Assembly: GCF_900172325.1 (NCBI RefSeq)
Contig: NZ_FWFR01000001.1
Span: 1,566,335-1,630,334, forward strand
DNA: 64,000 nucleotides
Reading direction: 5' to 3'
Source of the DNA: Oceanibacterium hippocampi
GTDB taxonomy: Bacteria; Pseudomonadota; Alphaproteobacteria; Sneathiellales; Sneathiellaceae
Below, piece after piece: positions 15,904 to 25,693 of this stretch (within the stretch, counting starts at the first letter, position 1; each line of letters starts with the position of its first letter). Made by a program: the position numbers and the translations under genes. Below the pieces are notes generated by a model that saw only the letters and a list, made by a program, of their open reading frames with translations, was not told the origin of the DNA and ran no database searches.

Positions 15904-18900
15904 TTATTCCGCCGCTTCCCGGCGTTCGTCCGCAACCCCGTAACCGCCGCCGGTCGGGGTCTGGATGACGAAGATGTCGCCGACCGCCATGTCGGTGCGG
16001 TCGCGGCCCTCCAGCGTCTCGATGCTGCCGTCGGTGCGCTCGACCCATTGCGCGCCGACCGCGCCGTTCTCGCCCCCGGCCAGGCCGAAGGGCGGGACCT
16101 TGCGGTGGCTGGACAGGAGGGCCGCGGTCATCGGTTCCAGGAAGCGGATCCGGCGGAGCGTCCCGTCGCCACCGTTATGCCGGCCACGGCCACCCGAGCC
16201 GCGCCGGATCTCGAAGCTTTCGAGCCGGACGGGGAAGCGCCATTCGAGGATTTCCGGGTCGGTCAGCCGGGCGTTCGTCATGTGGGTATGGACGGCGCTG
16301 GTGCCGTCGAAATCCGGCCCGGCCCCCGAGCCGCCGCAGATCGTCTCGTAATACTGATACTGCTCGTTGCCGAAGGTGAAGTTGTTCATCGTGCCCTGGG
16401 CGGCCGCCATGACACCGAGCGCACCGAACAGGCAGTCGGTGATGCATTGCGAGGTCTCGACATTACCGGCGACGACGGCGGCCGGGTAGTGCGGGCGCAG
16501 CATCGACGGTTCCGGGATGATCACGTCCAGCGGCTTCAGGCAGCCGGCATTGAGCGGGATGTCGCCCTCGACCAGGCAGCGGAAGACGTAGAGCACGGCC
16601 GCCATGCAGACCGCCGTCGGCGCGTTGTAGTTGGTCGGGTGCTGCGGGCTGGTGCCGGTGAAGTCGATCCGCGCGCTGCGCGCCTCCTGGTCGATCGAGA
16701 TCGCCACCTTGATGACCGTGCCGTCGTCGAGCGGATAGCTGAAGCTGCCATCCTTGAGCACGCCCAGCACGCGCCGGACCTCGGCCTCGGCGTTGTCGCG
16801 GACATGGCGCATGTAGGCATGCACGACGTCGAGGCCGAAATGGCCGACCATCTTGCGGATTTCCTGGATGCCCTTCTCGCAGGCGGCGATCTGGGCCTTC
16901 AGGTCGGCGATGTTCTGGGCCGGGTTGCGCGACGGATATTCACCGGACGACAGGATCGCGACCATCTCCTCCTCGAGGAAGCGGCCGCCGTCGACGAGCA
17001 GCAGGTTGTCGAGCAGCACGCCTTCCTCTTCCACCGTGCGGCTGTCGGGCGGCATCGAGCCCGGCGTCTTGCCGCCGATATCGGCGTGATGGCCGCGGCT
17101 CGCGACATAGAAGATGACCTGCCGGCCGTCGTCGTCGAAGACCGGCGTGATGACCGTGACGTCGGGCAGGTGGGTGCCGCCGTTGTAGGGCGCGTTGAGC
17201 ACGTAGACGTCGCCGGGTTTCATGGTCTCGGCGCGTTCCCGGATCACCGTCTTGATGCTTTCCGACATCGAGCCCAGGTGGACCGGCATGTGCGGCGCGT
17301 TGGCGACCAGTTCGCCGTCGAGGTCGAAGATCGCGCAGGAGAAATCGAGCCGTTCCTTGATGTTCACCGAATAGGCGGTCTTCTCCAGCACCGTGCCCAT
17401 CTGCTCGGCCGCGTTCATGAACAGGTTGTTGAAGATCTCCAGCATCACCGGGTCGACCTCGGTGCCGATGGCGACCCGCTTCGGCAGCGCCTGGACCCGG
17501 GTGAGGACAAGGTGGCGGCGGACGGTCAGCTCGGCCTCCCAGCCCGGTTCGACGACGGTCGTGCCGGTCGCCTCGACGATCACCGCCGGGCCCGAGATCC
17601 GGTCGCCGGGTTTCAGCGCCTCGCGATCGATGAAGGCGCTGTCGTGCATTTCGCCGGCCATGAAGACCGGGCGGGCCGCCAGCCGTTCGACCGTGTCGAG
17701 GCCGCCGTCGCCGGCCGCCTCGACCGGATCCTCGACCGCCTCGCCGGCACCGACCACCTCGACCGCGGCGGCCTCGACGACCATCGCCTTGTCCGGGGTG
17801 GTGAAGCCGTAGCGCTGCCGGTGGGCATCCTCGAAGCGGGCGACGATCTCGTCGTGGCTGCCCCATTCGACGACGATGGAATTGTCCGAACCGCCGTATT
17901 TGACATGCAACTGGCGGTGCACCGCGATCCGGCTCTCGGCGATTCCCTGGGCCCGCATCTCGGCGAGCGCGTCGGTGGCAAGCGTGTCGAGGGTCGTCGC
18001 GATGCCGTCGAGCTGGTCGGGGGCAAGGCGCGCCTCGACCGCCTGCTCGCGCATCACCCGGATGTCGGCGAGACCCATGCCGTAGGCCGACAGTACGCCG
18101 GCGTGCGGATGCAGCATGACCTTGCGGATGGCCAGCGAATCGGCAACCAGGCAGGCATGCTGCCCGCCGGCCCCGCCGAAGCAGTTCAGCACGTATTCCG
18201 AGACGTCGTAGCCGCGCTGCACGGAGATCTTCTTGATCGCATTCGCCATGTTCTGCACGGCGATTCGCAGGAAGCCGGCGGCGACCTCCTCGGGGCTCCG
18301 GGCATCGCCGGTCTCGGCGCGGATCCGTTCGGCCAGTTCGGCGAATTTCGCCTTCACCACATCGGCGTCCAGCGCCTCGTTGCCGTTCGGCCCGAAGACC
18401 TTGGGGAAGAAGGCCGGGTCGAGCTTGCCCAGCATGACGTTGCAGTCGGTGACGGTCAGCGGCCCGCCGTTGCGATAACAGGCCGGGCCCGGATAGGCGC
18501 CGGCGGAATCCGGGCCGACCCGGTAGCGGGCGCCGTCGAAATGCAGGATCGAGCCGCCGCCGGCGGCGACCGTGTTGATCAGCATCATGGGCGCGCGCAT
18601 GCGGACACCGGCGACTTCCGTCTCGAAGGTCCGCTCGTATTCGCCGGCATAGTGCGAGACGTCGGTCGAGGTGCCGCCCATGTCGAAACCGATGACCTTG
18701 CCGAAGCCGGCCATCTCGGAGGTCCGCACCATGCCGACGACGCCGCCGGCCGGGCCGGACAGGATCGAATCCTTGCCCTGGAAGAAATGCGCGTCGGTGA
18801 GCCCGCCGTTCGACTGCATGAACATCAGCCGGGTGTCGCCGAGCTCGCGCGCGACCCGGTCGACATAGCGCCGCAGGATCGGCGAGAGATAGGCGTCGAC

Positions 18901-19548
18901 GACGGTGGTGTCGCCGCGCGAGACGAGCTTCATCAGCGGGCTGGTCTCGTGGCTGGTGGAGACCTGGGTGAAGCCGATCTCGCGGGCCAGCGCCGCCACC
19001 TTCCGCTCGTGCTCGGTGAAGCGGTAGCCATGCATGAAGACCACGGCGCAGGCGCGGATGCCGCGCTCGTAGGCTGCCCGCAGGCCGGCGCGGGCCGCGT
19101 CGATGTCGAGTTCGCGCACGACCTCGCCGCGGGCGCCGATCCGTTCGTCGATCTCGACGACGTCGCTGTAGAGCATTTCCGGCAGGCGGATATCGAGGTC
19201 GAACAGCCGCGGGCGGGTCTGGTAGCCGATCCGGAGCGCGTCGCGGAAGCCCCGCGTGATGACCAGCAGGGTACGCTCACCCTTCCGTTCGAGCAGCGCG
19301 TTGGTGGCAACCGTGGTGCCCATCTTCACGGCGCCAACGCGGGCCGCCGGGATCGGCTCGCCGGCACCGACGCCGAGCAGGTCGCGAATGCCTTGCAGGG
19401 CGGCATCCTCGTAGCGTTCGGGATTCTCGCTCAGGAGCTTGTGGGTGACGATACGGCCTTCCGGGTCGCGCGCCACCAGGTCGGTGAAGGTGCCGCCGCG
19501 ATCGATCCAGAATTGCCATTCGCCCACGCTCATGCCGCTCTCCGCCAT
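15904..19548 (-). CDS. Fused hydantoinase A/B, 5-oxoprolinase-type ATP-dependent amidohydrolase
   Basis: 1214 residues from the ATG at 19548; the ATG at 19533 (MSVGEW) has an equally good ribosome site. The N-terminal half is hydantoinase A/oxoprolinase: [14 protein letters not shown] near 13, the kinase-like [13 protein letters not shown] near 290, and GGAGGQHA near 460. The second half from about residue 690 is hydantoinase [21 protein letters not shown], the HADIGG motif and [21 protein letters not shown]. This full-length fusion matches eukaryotic-type 5-oxoprolinase, which opens 5-oxoproline to glutamate with ATP, but N-methylhydantoinases and acetone carboxylase relatives share the architecture. 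No neighbour settles the substrate. Confidence 0.88.
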   Translation of the reverse strand: MAESGMSVGEWQFWIDRGGTFTDLVARDPEGRIVTHKLLSENPERYEDAALQGIRDLLGVGAGEPIPAARVGAVKMGTTVATNALLERKGERTLLVITRGFRDALRIGYQTRPRLFDLDIRLPEMLYSDVVEIDERIGARGEVVRELDIDAARAGLRAAYERGIRACAVVFMHGYRFTEHERKVAALAREIGFTQVSTSHETSPLMKLVSRGDTTVVDAYLSPILRRYVDRVARELGDTRLMFMQSNGGLTDAHFFQGKDSILSGPAGGVVGMVRTSEMAGFGKVIGFDMGGTSTDVSHYAGEYERTFETEVAGVRMRAPMMLINTVAAGGGSILHFDGARYRVGPDSAGAYPGPACYRNGGPLTVTDCNVMLGKLDPAFFPKVFGPNGNEALDADVVKAKFAELAERIRAETGDARSPEEVAAGFLRIAVQNMANAIKKISVQRGYDVSEYVLNCFGGAGGQHACLVADSLAIRKVMLHPHAGVLSAYGMGLADIRVMREQAVEARLAPDQLDGIATTLDTLATDALAEMRAQGIAESRIAVHRQLHVKYGGSDNSIVVEWGSHDEIVARFEDAHRQRYGFTTPDKAMVVEAAAVEVVGAGEAVEDPVEAAGDGGLDTVERLAARPVFMAGEMHDSAFIDREALKPGDRISGPAVIVEATGTTVVEPGWEAELTVRRHLVLTRVQALPKRVAIGTEVDPVMLEIFNNLFMNAAEQMGTVLEKTAYSVNIKERLDFSCAIFDLDGELVANAPHMPVHLGSMSESIKTVIRERAETMKPGDVYVLNAPYNGGTHLPDVTVITPVFDDDGRQVIFYVASRGHHADIGGKTPGSMPPDSRTVEEEGVLLDNLLLVDGGRFLEEEMVAILSSGEYPSRNPAQNIADLKAQIAACEKGIQEIRKMVGHFGLDVVHAYMRHVRDNAEAEVRRVLGVLKDGSFSYPLDDGTVIKVAISIDQEARSARIDFTGTSPQHPTNYNAPTAVCMAAVLYVFRCLVEGDIPLNAGCLKPLDVIIPEPSMLRPHYPAAVVAGNVETSQCITDCLFGALGVMAAAQGTMNNFTFGNEQYQYYETICGGSGAGPDFDGTSAVHTHMTNARLTDPEILEWRFPVRLESFEIRRGSGGRGRHNGGDGTLRRIRFLEPMTAALLSSHRKVPPFGLAGGENGAVGAQWVERTDGSIETLEGRDRTDMAVGDIFVIQTPTGGGYGVADERREAAE

Positions 19549-19884
19549 TCTCGCTCGCTCCAAGCTCGTCGCCGTCAATCGCCGTCGGGACATCGACTGG
19601 ATGGCCGCCCCGGGTGATCCATCGTTCGTTGCAACTGCAATTATGATCCGGACCGGGCACCGAAAACGACTCCTAATCGGCCGCTGGCCCGCGTCCGGCT
19701 GCGCGGCGCATTCTAGGCGTCGGGCGAGGGGCGTCAATGCAACTGAAAGTCAGGGCCCGCATCCGTGGCGCCTGCCGCCGGGGCGAGGCGGGGCGCGGGG
19801 ATTAGGGCATTTTCGGGGCATGCTGGAACGGCTCGCCGCCACCTGCTAGGCTCGCCGTTCGAAACCAGCGACGACGGACTCGGG
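19549..19884. other. Divergent intergenic region between the hydantoinase and djlA genes
   Basis: 336 bases separate the two divergent starts. It contains the palindrome at 19629-19640 next to a CATAAT-like -10 for the minus strand. On the plus side the frame of djlA is open back to 19765, but that stretch reads as noncoding. I see no RNA gene or further gene here. Confidence 0.55.
19629..19640 (-). promoter_or_regulatory. Palindrome beside a candidate -10 of the hydantoinase gene
   Basis: TTGCA-AC-TGCAA is a perfect 5-base inverted repeat around a 2-base centre, about 81 bases before the hydantoinase start. On the minus strand the neighbouring sequence CATAAT (19640-19645) resembles a -10 box, so a bound protein would block the promoter. 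No convincing -35 was found, and the regulator is unknown. Confidence 0.42.
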
Positions 19885-20637
19885 ATGAGTATTTGGGGCA
19901 AGATACTGGGCGGGGCGGCGGGCTTCGCCCTCGGCGGGCCGCTCGGCGCCCTGATCGGCGGACTGGCCGGGCATGCGGTCGACCGCATTCGAGGCGACGA
20001 GACCGAGCTCGACACGAAGCCGCGCACCGAGGACCTGGCCGGAACCCGGCAGATTGCCTTCACCATCGCGGTGATCGCGCTCGGCGCGAAGATGGCGAAG
20101 GCCGACGGTGTCGTCACCCGCGACGAGGTCAAGGCCTTCGAGGAAGTCTTCCGCATTCCCGCGCACGAGCGCAAGAACGTCGCGCGGGTCTTCAACATGG
20201 CCCGGGAATCGACCGCCGGCTTCGAGGTCTATGCCCGCCAGGTGGCGACCCTGTTCCGCGGCAACCCGGCGGTGCTCGAGGATCTGCTGCACGGCCTCTT
20301 CCACATCGCCAAGGCGGACAATGTCCTGCACGAGCGGGAGGAGGAATATCTCCGCGCCGTGGCCTCGATCTTCGGTTTCGACGAGGCCGCCTACCATCGC
20401 ATCCGGGCGATCCATTTCGGCGACATCCGCGAGAATGCCTACGAGATTCTCGGCGTCGAGCCGACGATATCGACCGACGAACTGAAGCGGGCCTACCGCA
20501 AGCTGGTCCGCGAGAACCATCCCGACAAGCTGATCGCCCAGGGCGTGCCGCAGGAATTCGTCGACCTCGCGAACGAGAAGCTGGCCCGGATCAACGACGC
20601 CTACGACCAGGTGATGCGCAGCCGCGCCGCCGCCTGA
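19885..20637 (+). CDS. djlA: DjlA-like membrane-anchored J-domain co-chaperone
   Basis: 250 residues from the ATG at 19885, which has a CGGG just before it. A glycine-rich hydrophobic N-terminus (about 6-32) looks like the DjlA membrane anchor. A TerB-like helical domain spans about 50-165 (KMAKADGVVTRDEVKAFEEVF). A J domain from about 178 ends the protein and carries the essential HPD in ENHPDKL. It would stimulate DnaK ATPase at the inner membrane and has been tied to envelope stress in enterobacteria. The EamA gene follows by 25 bases. Confidence 0.9.
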   Translation: MSIWGKILGGAAGFALGGPLGALIGGLAGHAVDRIRGDETELDTKPRTEDLAGTRQIAFTIAVIALGAKMAKADGVVTRDEVKAFEEVFRIPAHERKNVARVFNMARESTAGFEVYARQVATLFRGNPAVLEDLLHGLFHIAKADNVLHEREEEYLRAVASIFGFDEAAYHRIRAIHFGDIRENAYEILGVEPTISTDELKRAYRKLVRENHPDKLIAQGVPQEFVDLANEKLARINDAYDQVMRSRAAA

Positions 20638-20662
20638 ACCCCCTGCCGAAACGGTCGCGCCC

Positions 20663-21538
20663 ATGCCGGTCAGTCACGTGCTCCTCGCGATGGTCGCGAA
20701 CCTCGCCTGGGGCTTCAACTTCATTGCCGGCAAGTTCGGCGTCGAGCATTTCCCGGCGATCCTCTTCACCTCGATGCGGTTCGGCCTGATGGCGGTGCTC
20801 CTGGTCCCGTTCATGAAACGGGTGCGGACGCGCGAGCAGTTCGGCAAGATCGTGCAGATCGCGCTGCTGATGGGGGTGCTGCATTTCGCCTGCATGTTTT
20901 CCGGCCTCGGTCGCGCGGCGGACATCAGTTCGGTGGCGATCCTGAGCCAGCTTTACGTGCCCTTCGCGACCATCCTGGCGATCGTCCTGCTGAAGGAAAC
21001 GGTCGGCTGGCGGCGAGCCTCGGCAATCGGCGCCGCCTTTCTCGGCGTGCTCGTCATCGGTTTCGACCCGACCGCCTTCCGGCATCCCGACGCGGTCGTG
21101 CTGGTCGCCGCCGGGGCGTTGTTCATGGCGATCAACAACATCGTCGCGCGCACGCTCAGCGGTGTCGACGTCTTCACCCTGCAGGCCTGGATGGGGCTGA
21201 TCGCCGCCCCGACGCTGTTCGCCGGCTCGATGATCCTGGAAGACGGGCAATGGGAAGCGCTGGCCTCCGCCGGTGCCCTCGAATGGAGCTCGGTCGCCTA
21301 TTCCGCGATCGTCACCTCGATCATCGGCCATGGCTGCATCTATTTCCTGCTGCAGCGCCACCCGGTCTCGGTCGTCGCGCCCTACATGCTGCTGACGCCG
21401 ATTCTCGCGGTGATCTTCGGCGTGCTGATCTGGGGCGACGTGCTGACCTGGAAGCTCGTTCTGGGCGGCATCCTGACCCTCGCCGGGGTCGCGGTGATCA
21501 CCCTGCGTTCCGCGCGTTCCGCGCGGCCGGCGTCCTGA
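20663..21538 (+). CDS. EamA family (DMT superfamily) transporter
   Basis: 291 residues with ten predicted membrane segments in two EamA repeats, the first opening with MVANLAWGFNFIAGKFG and the second ending near GVLIWGDVLTWKLVLGGILTL, a typical YdcZ/EamA closing. Such proteins usually export amino acids or metabolites; the substrate cannot be read from sequence. It ends 2 bases before the amidase start, so djlA-eamA-amidase are probably co-transcribed. Confidence 0.9.
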   Translation: MPVSHVLLAMVANLAWGFNFIAGKFGVEHFPAILFTSMRFGLMAVLLVPFMKRVRTREQFGKIVQIALLMGVLHFACMFSGLGRAADISSVAILSQLYVPFATILAIVLLKETVGWRRASAIGAAFLGVLVIGFDPTAFRHPDAVVLVAAGALFMAINNIVARTLSGVDVFTLQAWMGLIAAPTLFAGSMILEDGQWEALASAGALEWSSVAYSAIVTSIIGHGCIYFLLQRHPVSVVAPYMLLTPILAVIFGVLIWGDVLTWKLVLGGILTLAGVAVITLRSARSARPAS

Positions 21539-21540
21539 CA

Positions 21541-22290
21541 ATGACGGACATCACCCGCCGGGCCTCGCCCAACCACGACGCGCGCCCGCCGGGCGGTCCG
21601 GTCGATATCCTGCTGGTGCATTACACGGGCATGGAGAGCGCCGAAGCCGCCCTCGACCGGCTCTGCGACCCGGCCGCCAAGGTCAGCGCGCATTATCTGA
21701 TCGACGAGGCGGGCAGGATCTTCGCCCTGGTCGACGAGGCGCGGCGGGCCTGGCACGCGGGGGTTGCCTCGTGGGCCGGGGCTGCCGACATCAACGCCCG
21801 CTCGGTCGGCATCGAACTGGTCAACCCGGGCCACGAATTCGGCTACCGGCCGTTCCCGGAGGCGCAGATGCGGGCGCTCGACGGACTGGCGATCGCGATC
21901 GTCGCGCGCCATGGGATCCCGCCCCACCGGGTGATCGGTCATTCCGACGTGGCGCCCGAGCGGAAGCAGGATCCCGGCGAGCTGTTCGACTGGGCGAGGC
22001 TCGCGCGCCTTGGTCTCGGGCTCTGGCCGGCGCCGGATTTCGCGCCGTCGCCGCATGCCGAAGCGCTCGGCCCCGGGGCATCGGGGGCGGCGGTCGTCGA
22101 CCTGCAACTGGCCCTCGGCGGCCTCGGCTATCGCGTCGAGGGGACCGGGCTCTACGACACCCCGACCGGGGCGGTCGTTACCGCCTTCCAGCGCCACTGG
22201 CGACAGTCCGGGGTGGACGGGATCGCCGATGGCGAGACCCGCTCGCTCATCCATCACCTCCTCGACAGGTTGCCTGACGGGCCGGCTTGA
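21541..22290 (+). CDS. N-acetylmuramoyl-L-alanine amidase (AmpD/AmiD type) with peptidoglycan-binding domain
   Basis: 249 residues. The amidase_2 domain (about 15-155) shows the zinc ligands in ILLVHYTGM and VIGHSDVAPERKQDPGELFDW. A PG_binding_1 domain (about 175-235) follows with GASGAAVVDLQLALGGLGYRV. It cleaves the lactyl-alanine bond of muropeptides. The lack of a signal peptide suggests a cytoplasmic recycling role like AmpD, whereas the C-terminal binding domain is typical of AmiD; I cannot decide. The start at 21541 lies two bases after the upstream stop. Confidence 0.9.
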   Translation: MTDITRRASPNHDARPPGGPVDILLVHYTGMESAEAALDRLCDPAAKVSAHYLIDEAGRIFALVDEARRAWHAGVASWAGAADINARSVGIELVNPGHEFGYRPFPEAQMRALDGLAIAIVARHGIPPHRVIGHSDVAPERKQDPGELFDWARLARLGLGLWPAPDFAPSPHAEALGPGASGAAVVDLQLALGGLGYRVEGTGLYDTPTGAVVTAFQRHWRQSGVDGIADGETRSLIHHLLDRLPDGPA

Positions 22291-22320
22291 CCGGGGGACG
22301 GGCGCGGCGTAAGTCAGTTC

Positions 22321-22718
<398 letters not shown>

Positions 22719-22781
22719 CCGCTCTTCCGTCCGCTTCGCTGGGCTGCTCCCCTCAATCGGGCAGGGTCTTGCCTCGCGCCC

Positions 22782-23576
22782 CTACGGTGCGACGCAGGGC
22801 TCCCTCGGCGCGAGCGCGATGTCGTCGGCCGCGTGATAGCGGACGATCACCCGGCGCGGCAGCGCCTGCCGGTTGTTGCGTCGGGTCTTGTAGAAGGGCA
22901 CCAGCGGGTCGCGGTCGATATTGGGATCCTCCTCCAATATCGACGAGGTGACGAAATCGAGAAAGGTGGCATGCAGGGTCGTGCCGGCCGGCAGGGCGCG
23001 GGCGGCGGCGGATTCCCCGGCTGATTCCCACGTCATCCAGGCGGCAAGCGGATCGCCCTCGGCCTTGGTCTCGCCGCAGATCCGCGTCGGTTTGCCATAG
23101 GCCGCCTCGAGCGCGGCGACGATCTCCAGGTAGTCGCGAAGCGCCATGGCGCCCCGGCGCCGCTGCATCATCACCTGGCGCAGGCCGCCGCTCGCCTCGT
23201 CGATCTGCAGGATGACGTCGAAGCGCTGACCGGCAAGCGGCTGGTCGAGCAGGGCGAACGGCGCCCGCATCGGGCCATAGCGCCAGGGTGGGGAAAGTTC
23301 GCGCAGACGCTCGCCGAAGGCGGCCCGGACCGCGCCAGCCGGCATCCCCCAGTGGAGACGGTCGAGGGCGAGCCCCTCCAGGCCCGAGTCCGGGGGTGTC
23401 CCGGCCGCGATCGCCCGCGACGATGGGGGCGCAACCGATCCGAGGAGTGCCAGGACGACCGCAAGCAGGATGGCCGGGATCCCGAGGCGGGGGCGGCGAC
23501 GGTTCGCGAACGGCGTCGCCGCGACGGCGCCCGACTTCGCCCCGGCGCCGAAATCGGCCGCCGCGAAAAAGAACAT
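22782..23576 (-). CDS. Uncharacterised exported or membrane-anchored protein
   Basis: 264 residues from the ATG at 23576; an ATG at 23609 adds residues from an AT-rich, noncoding-looking stretch. A basic N-terminus (NRRRPRLG near 25) precedes one hydrophobic segment (about 33-50), then a proline/alanine-rich linker, so the rest should be periplasmic. The globular part begins LEGLALDRLHWGMPAGAVRAAFGERL, which resembles small periplasmic domains that fold around a WGM motif, and later has LRDYLEIVAALEAAYGKP. I do not recognise a family. It converges on rnpB and is divergent from the mraZ promoter. Confidence 0.72.
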   Translation of the reverse strand: MFFFAAADFGAGAKSGAVAATPFANRRRPRLGIPAILLAVVLALLGSVAPPSSRAIAAGTPPDSGLEGLALDRLHWGMPAGAVRAAFGERLRELSPPWRYGPMRAPFALLDQPLAGQRFDVILQIDEASGGLRQVMMQRRRGAMALRDYLEIVAALEAAYGKPTRICGETKAEGDPLAAWMTWESAGESAAARALPAGTTLHATFLDFVTSSILEEDPNIDRDPLVPFYKTRRNNRQALPRRVIVRYHAADDIALAPREPCVAP

Positions 23577-23702
23577 AATACGAACACACTGTTGTCCAAG
23601 TAATACCATGGCGACTGATTATGGCTGTTCTGCAAGGGGGATGGCGAGCTGCTTTCGGATGTTGGATTTACCTTCAATTTTAGCCATTTGGTGCCGCGGA
23701 AA

Positions 23703-23779
23703 CCCAAGGATTTAGGGGTGGTTCCCATTGACTCCCCATGTCGTACCATGCTATCCCAAATGATCCCATCCGCAGCCCA
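23703..23779 (+). promoter_or_regulatory. mraZ promoter with repeated CCCA half-sites (candidate MraZ boxes)
   Basis: CCCA occurs at 23724, 23735, 23755, 23765 and 23776, with ACCA at 23745, so six units recur every 10-11 bases; another CCCA at 23703 is two turns upstream. Read on the other strand these are TGGG units, the core known for MraZ direct-repeat operators. They overlap a plausible sigma-70 promoter: TTGACT at 23728 and TATCCC at 23752 preceded by TGC, spacing 18. The mraZ start is at 23842. Autorepression by MraZ is therefore a strong inference. Confidence 0.7.
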
Positions 23780-23841
23780 TGTCATGTCGGGCCGGACCGG
23801 AGGGTGGGGGCGTTCGTAGGGCTCAAGTCGGGACGGAAACG

Positions 23842-24306
23842 GTGTTTGTTTCCAATTTCACCAACAGGATCGACAAGAAGTGGCGGGTTTCCGTGCCCGC
23901 GCGCTATCGCGCGATTCTGTCCGAAGCCCAGGATTCGGTGATCTACGCCTATCCCCATCCGACCTCGCCCTCGATCGTCTGCTCAGGCATCGGCCCGATC
24001 CGCGAACTGCAGGCCTCGATCGGGAAGTTCAACCCGCTGTCGCAGGATTTCGACGACTTCGCCGACGCGCTGCTGTCGCAGATCGAGGAGATGTCCTGGG
24101 ACAACGAGGGCCGCGTCGTGCTGCCGGAGAACCTGCGGATCCACGCCGGGCTTTCGGATTCATGCGTCTTTGCCGGCCGTGGCGATACCTTCCACATCTG
24201 GGAGCCGGCCGCCTTCCAGCGTCGCCTCGAGGAGGCCCGGCGCAACGCCCAGAGCCGCCGCGATCAGCTGTCGCGCATCACGCCGCCCGGCGGGAGCGGC
24301 GCATGA
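23842..24306 (+). CDS. mraZ: Transcriptional regulator MraZ
   Basis: 154 residues from the GTG at 23842, preceded by GGGACGGA; upstream in-frame ATG codons would add residues that overlap the promoter repeats. Two SpoVT-AbrB-like repeats carry the family motif: [17 protein letters not shown] near 5 and [13 protein letters not shown] near 95. MraZ is a ring-forming DNA-binding protein that represses its own dcw operon. First gene of the cluster, with ATGA overlap to rsmH. Confidence 0.94.
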   Translation: MFVSNFTNRIDKKWRVSVPARYRAILSEAQDSVIYAYPHPTSPSIVCSGIGPIRELQASIGKFNPLSQDFDDFADALLSQIEEMSWDNEGRVVLPENLRIHAGLSDSCVFAGRGDTFHIWEPAAFQRRLEEARRNAQSRRDQLSRITPPGGSGA

Positions 24307-25274
24307 CCGCCGGCGCTCGTCAGGCGCCTGGGCACGAGCCCGTCATGCTCGGGGAAGTGGTGACGGCGCTCGCGCCCCGCGATGGGGCCGTCTACGTCGA
24401 CGCCACCTTCGGCGGCGGCGGCTACAGCCGCGCCATCCTGGAGGCGGCACGCTGTCGCGTGGTCGGTATCGATCGCGATCCGGCCGCCCGGCCGCGGGCC
24501 GAGGCGCTGGCAGCCGAGTTCGGCGACCGTCTCGAATTCGTCGAGGGCTGCTTCGGCGACATGGAGCGCTTGCTCGGCGCCCTCGGCATCGAGGCGATCG
24601 ACGGGGTTGCCTTCGACTTCGGTGTCTCGTCCTTCCAGATCGACCAGGCGGAGCGGGGCTTCTCCTTCAGCAAGGATGGCCCGCTCGACATGCGCATGGG
24701 CGCCGACGGGCCGACCGCGGCCGACATCGTCAACGAGCTGTCCGAGGGCGAACTCGCCGACATCATCTACCGCTATGGCGAGGAACGCCGGTCGCGCGCC
24801 GTCGCGCGTGCCATCGTCGCGAGCCGGGCCGAGGCGCCGATCCGGACCACCAGGGCGCTCGCCGCGCTGGTCGCCCGCGTGGTCCGCAAGAGCGGCGACA
24901 TCCACCCGGCGACGCGGACCTTCCAGTCGCTCCGCATCCACGTCAATGACGAGCTCGGCGAGATCGAGCGTGGCCTCGCCGCGGCCGAGCGGCTGCTCCG
25001 TCCGGGCGGCCGGCTTGTCGTCGTCGGCTTCCACAGCCTTGAGGACCGGATCGTCAAGCGGTTCCTGATCGCCCGCGCCGGGCTTGCGGGGCGGCCGTCC
25101 CGCCACCAGCCGGACTTGCCGCCGGCACAGGCGCCGAGCTTCGAGCTGCTGCATGGCGGCGTGACGAAGCCGGGGGCCGGCGAAACGGCGCGCAATCCGC
25201 GGGCCCGCTCGGCGCGCCTGCGCGCGGCGGTGCGGACAAGCGCCCCGTCATGGCCGCTGGAGGACGCGGCATGA
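24303..25274 (+). CDS. rsmH: 16S rRNA (cytosine(1402)-N(4))-methyltransferase RsmH
   Basis: 323 residues. SAM motif [16 protein letters not shown] near 30, then [19 protein letters not shown] near 103 and the C-terminal [20 protein letters not shown]. The enzyme adds the N4 methyl group to C1402 in the decoding centre. It overlaps mraZ upstream and ftsL downstream as ATGA. Its position in the dcw cluster is universal and not explained by its reaction. Confidence 0.97.
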   Translation: MTAGARQAPGHEPVMLGEVVTALAPRDGAVYVDATFGGGGYSRAILEAARCRVVGIDRDPAARPRAEALAAEFGDRLEFVEGCFGDMERLLGALGIEAIDGVAFDFGVSSFQIDQAERGFSFSKDGPLDMRMGADGPTAADIVNELSEGELADIIYRYGEERRSRAVARAIVASRAEAPIRTTRALAALVARVVRKSGDIHPATRTFQSLRIHVNDELGEIERGLAAAERLLRPGGRLVVVGFHSLEDRIVKRFLIARAGLAGRPSRHQPDLPPAQAPSFELLHGGVTKPGAGETARNPRARSARLRAAVRTSAPSWPLEDAA

Positions 25275-25693
25275 GGGGGCTGGTTGTCTTCGCCACCGTC
25301 GTCGTCGTCGGCGCGGCCTATGGGCTTTACGAGCTGAAGTACGAGGTCGAGCATCTCGAGGACCGGCTTCGCAGCCTGAACGGCGGCATCGCCGACAGCC
25401 GCGACGCGATCGAGGTGCTGCGGGTCGAATGGAGCTATCTGAACCGCCCGGAATACCTGCAGGAACTGGCGACGCAATATCTCGACTACCAGCCGATCGC
25501 GGCGACCCAGGTGGCCGAGATCGATCGTTTGCCGTTCCGCCCGTTCGATCGTGACGAGAACGAGCTCGATTCCATCGACGGCGTCCCGGTGCCGCGCGAC
25601 AAGCCGAGCCGGGCGCCGCTGATCGGCGGCGACCAGCCGGGCGCGGCGGCCCGCATGGTCGCCTACCATCTCGCGACGGGGGAGAGGCGCTGA
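25271..25693 (+). CDS. ftsL: Cell division protein FtsL
   Basis: 140 residues, identified mainly by position between rsmH and ftsI and by topology: short cytoplasmic start, one membrane segment (about 3-19), then a coiled-coil-like stretch [33 protein letters not shown]. The sequence ends in a low-complexity, proline- and charge-rich tail. FtsL joins FtsB and FtsQ to activate septal wall synthesis by FtsWI. It overlaps rsmH as ATGA and ftsI as TGATG. FtsL is poorly conserved in sequence. Confidence 0.88.
   Translation: MRGLVVFATVVVVGAAYGLYELKYEVEHLEDRLRSLNGGIADSRDAIEVLRVEWSYLNRPEYLQELATQYLDYQPIAATQVAEIDRLPFRPFDRDENELDSIDGVPVPRDKPSRAPLIGGDQPGAAARMVAYHLATGERR

Noticed and set aside
16048-19617. 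An open frame of 1189 codons on the plus strand opposite the hydantoinase gene.
   Set aside because: It mirrors a GC-rich coding gene, has no ribosome site or recognisable domain and reads as Arg/Asp/Val-rich shadow protein.
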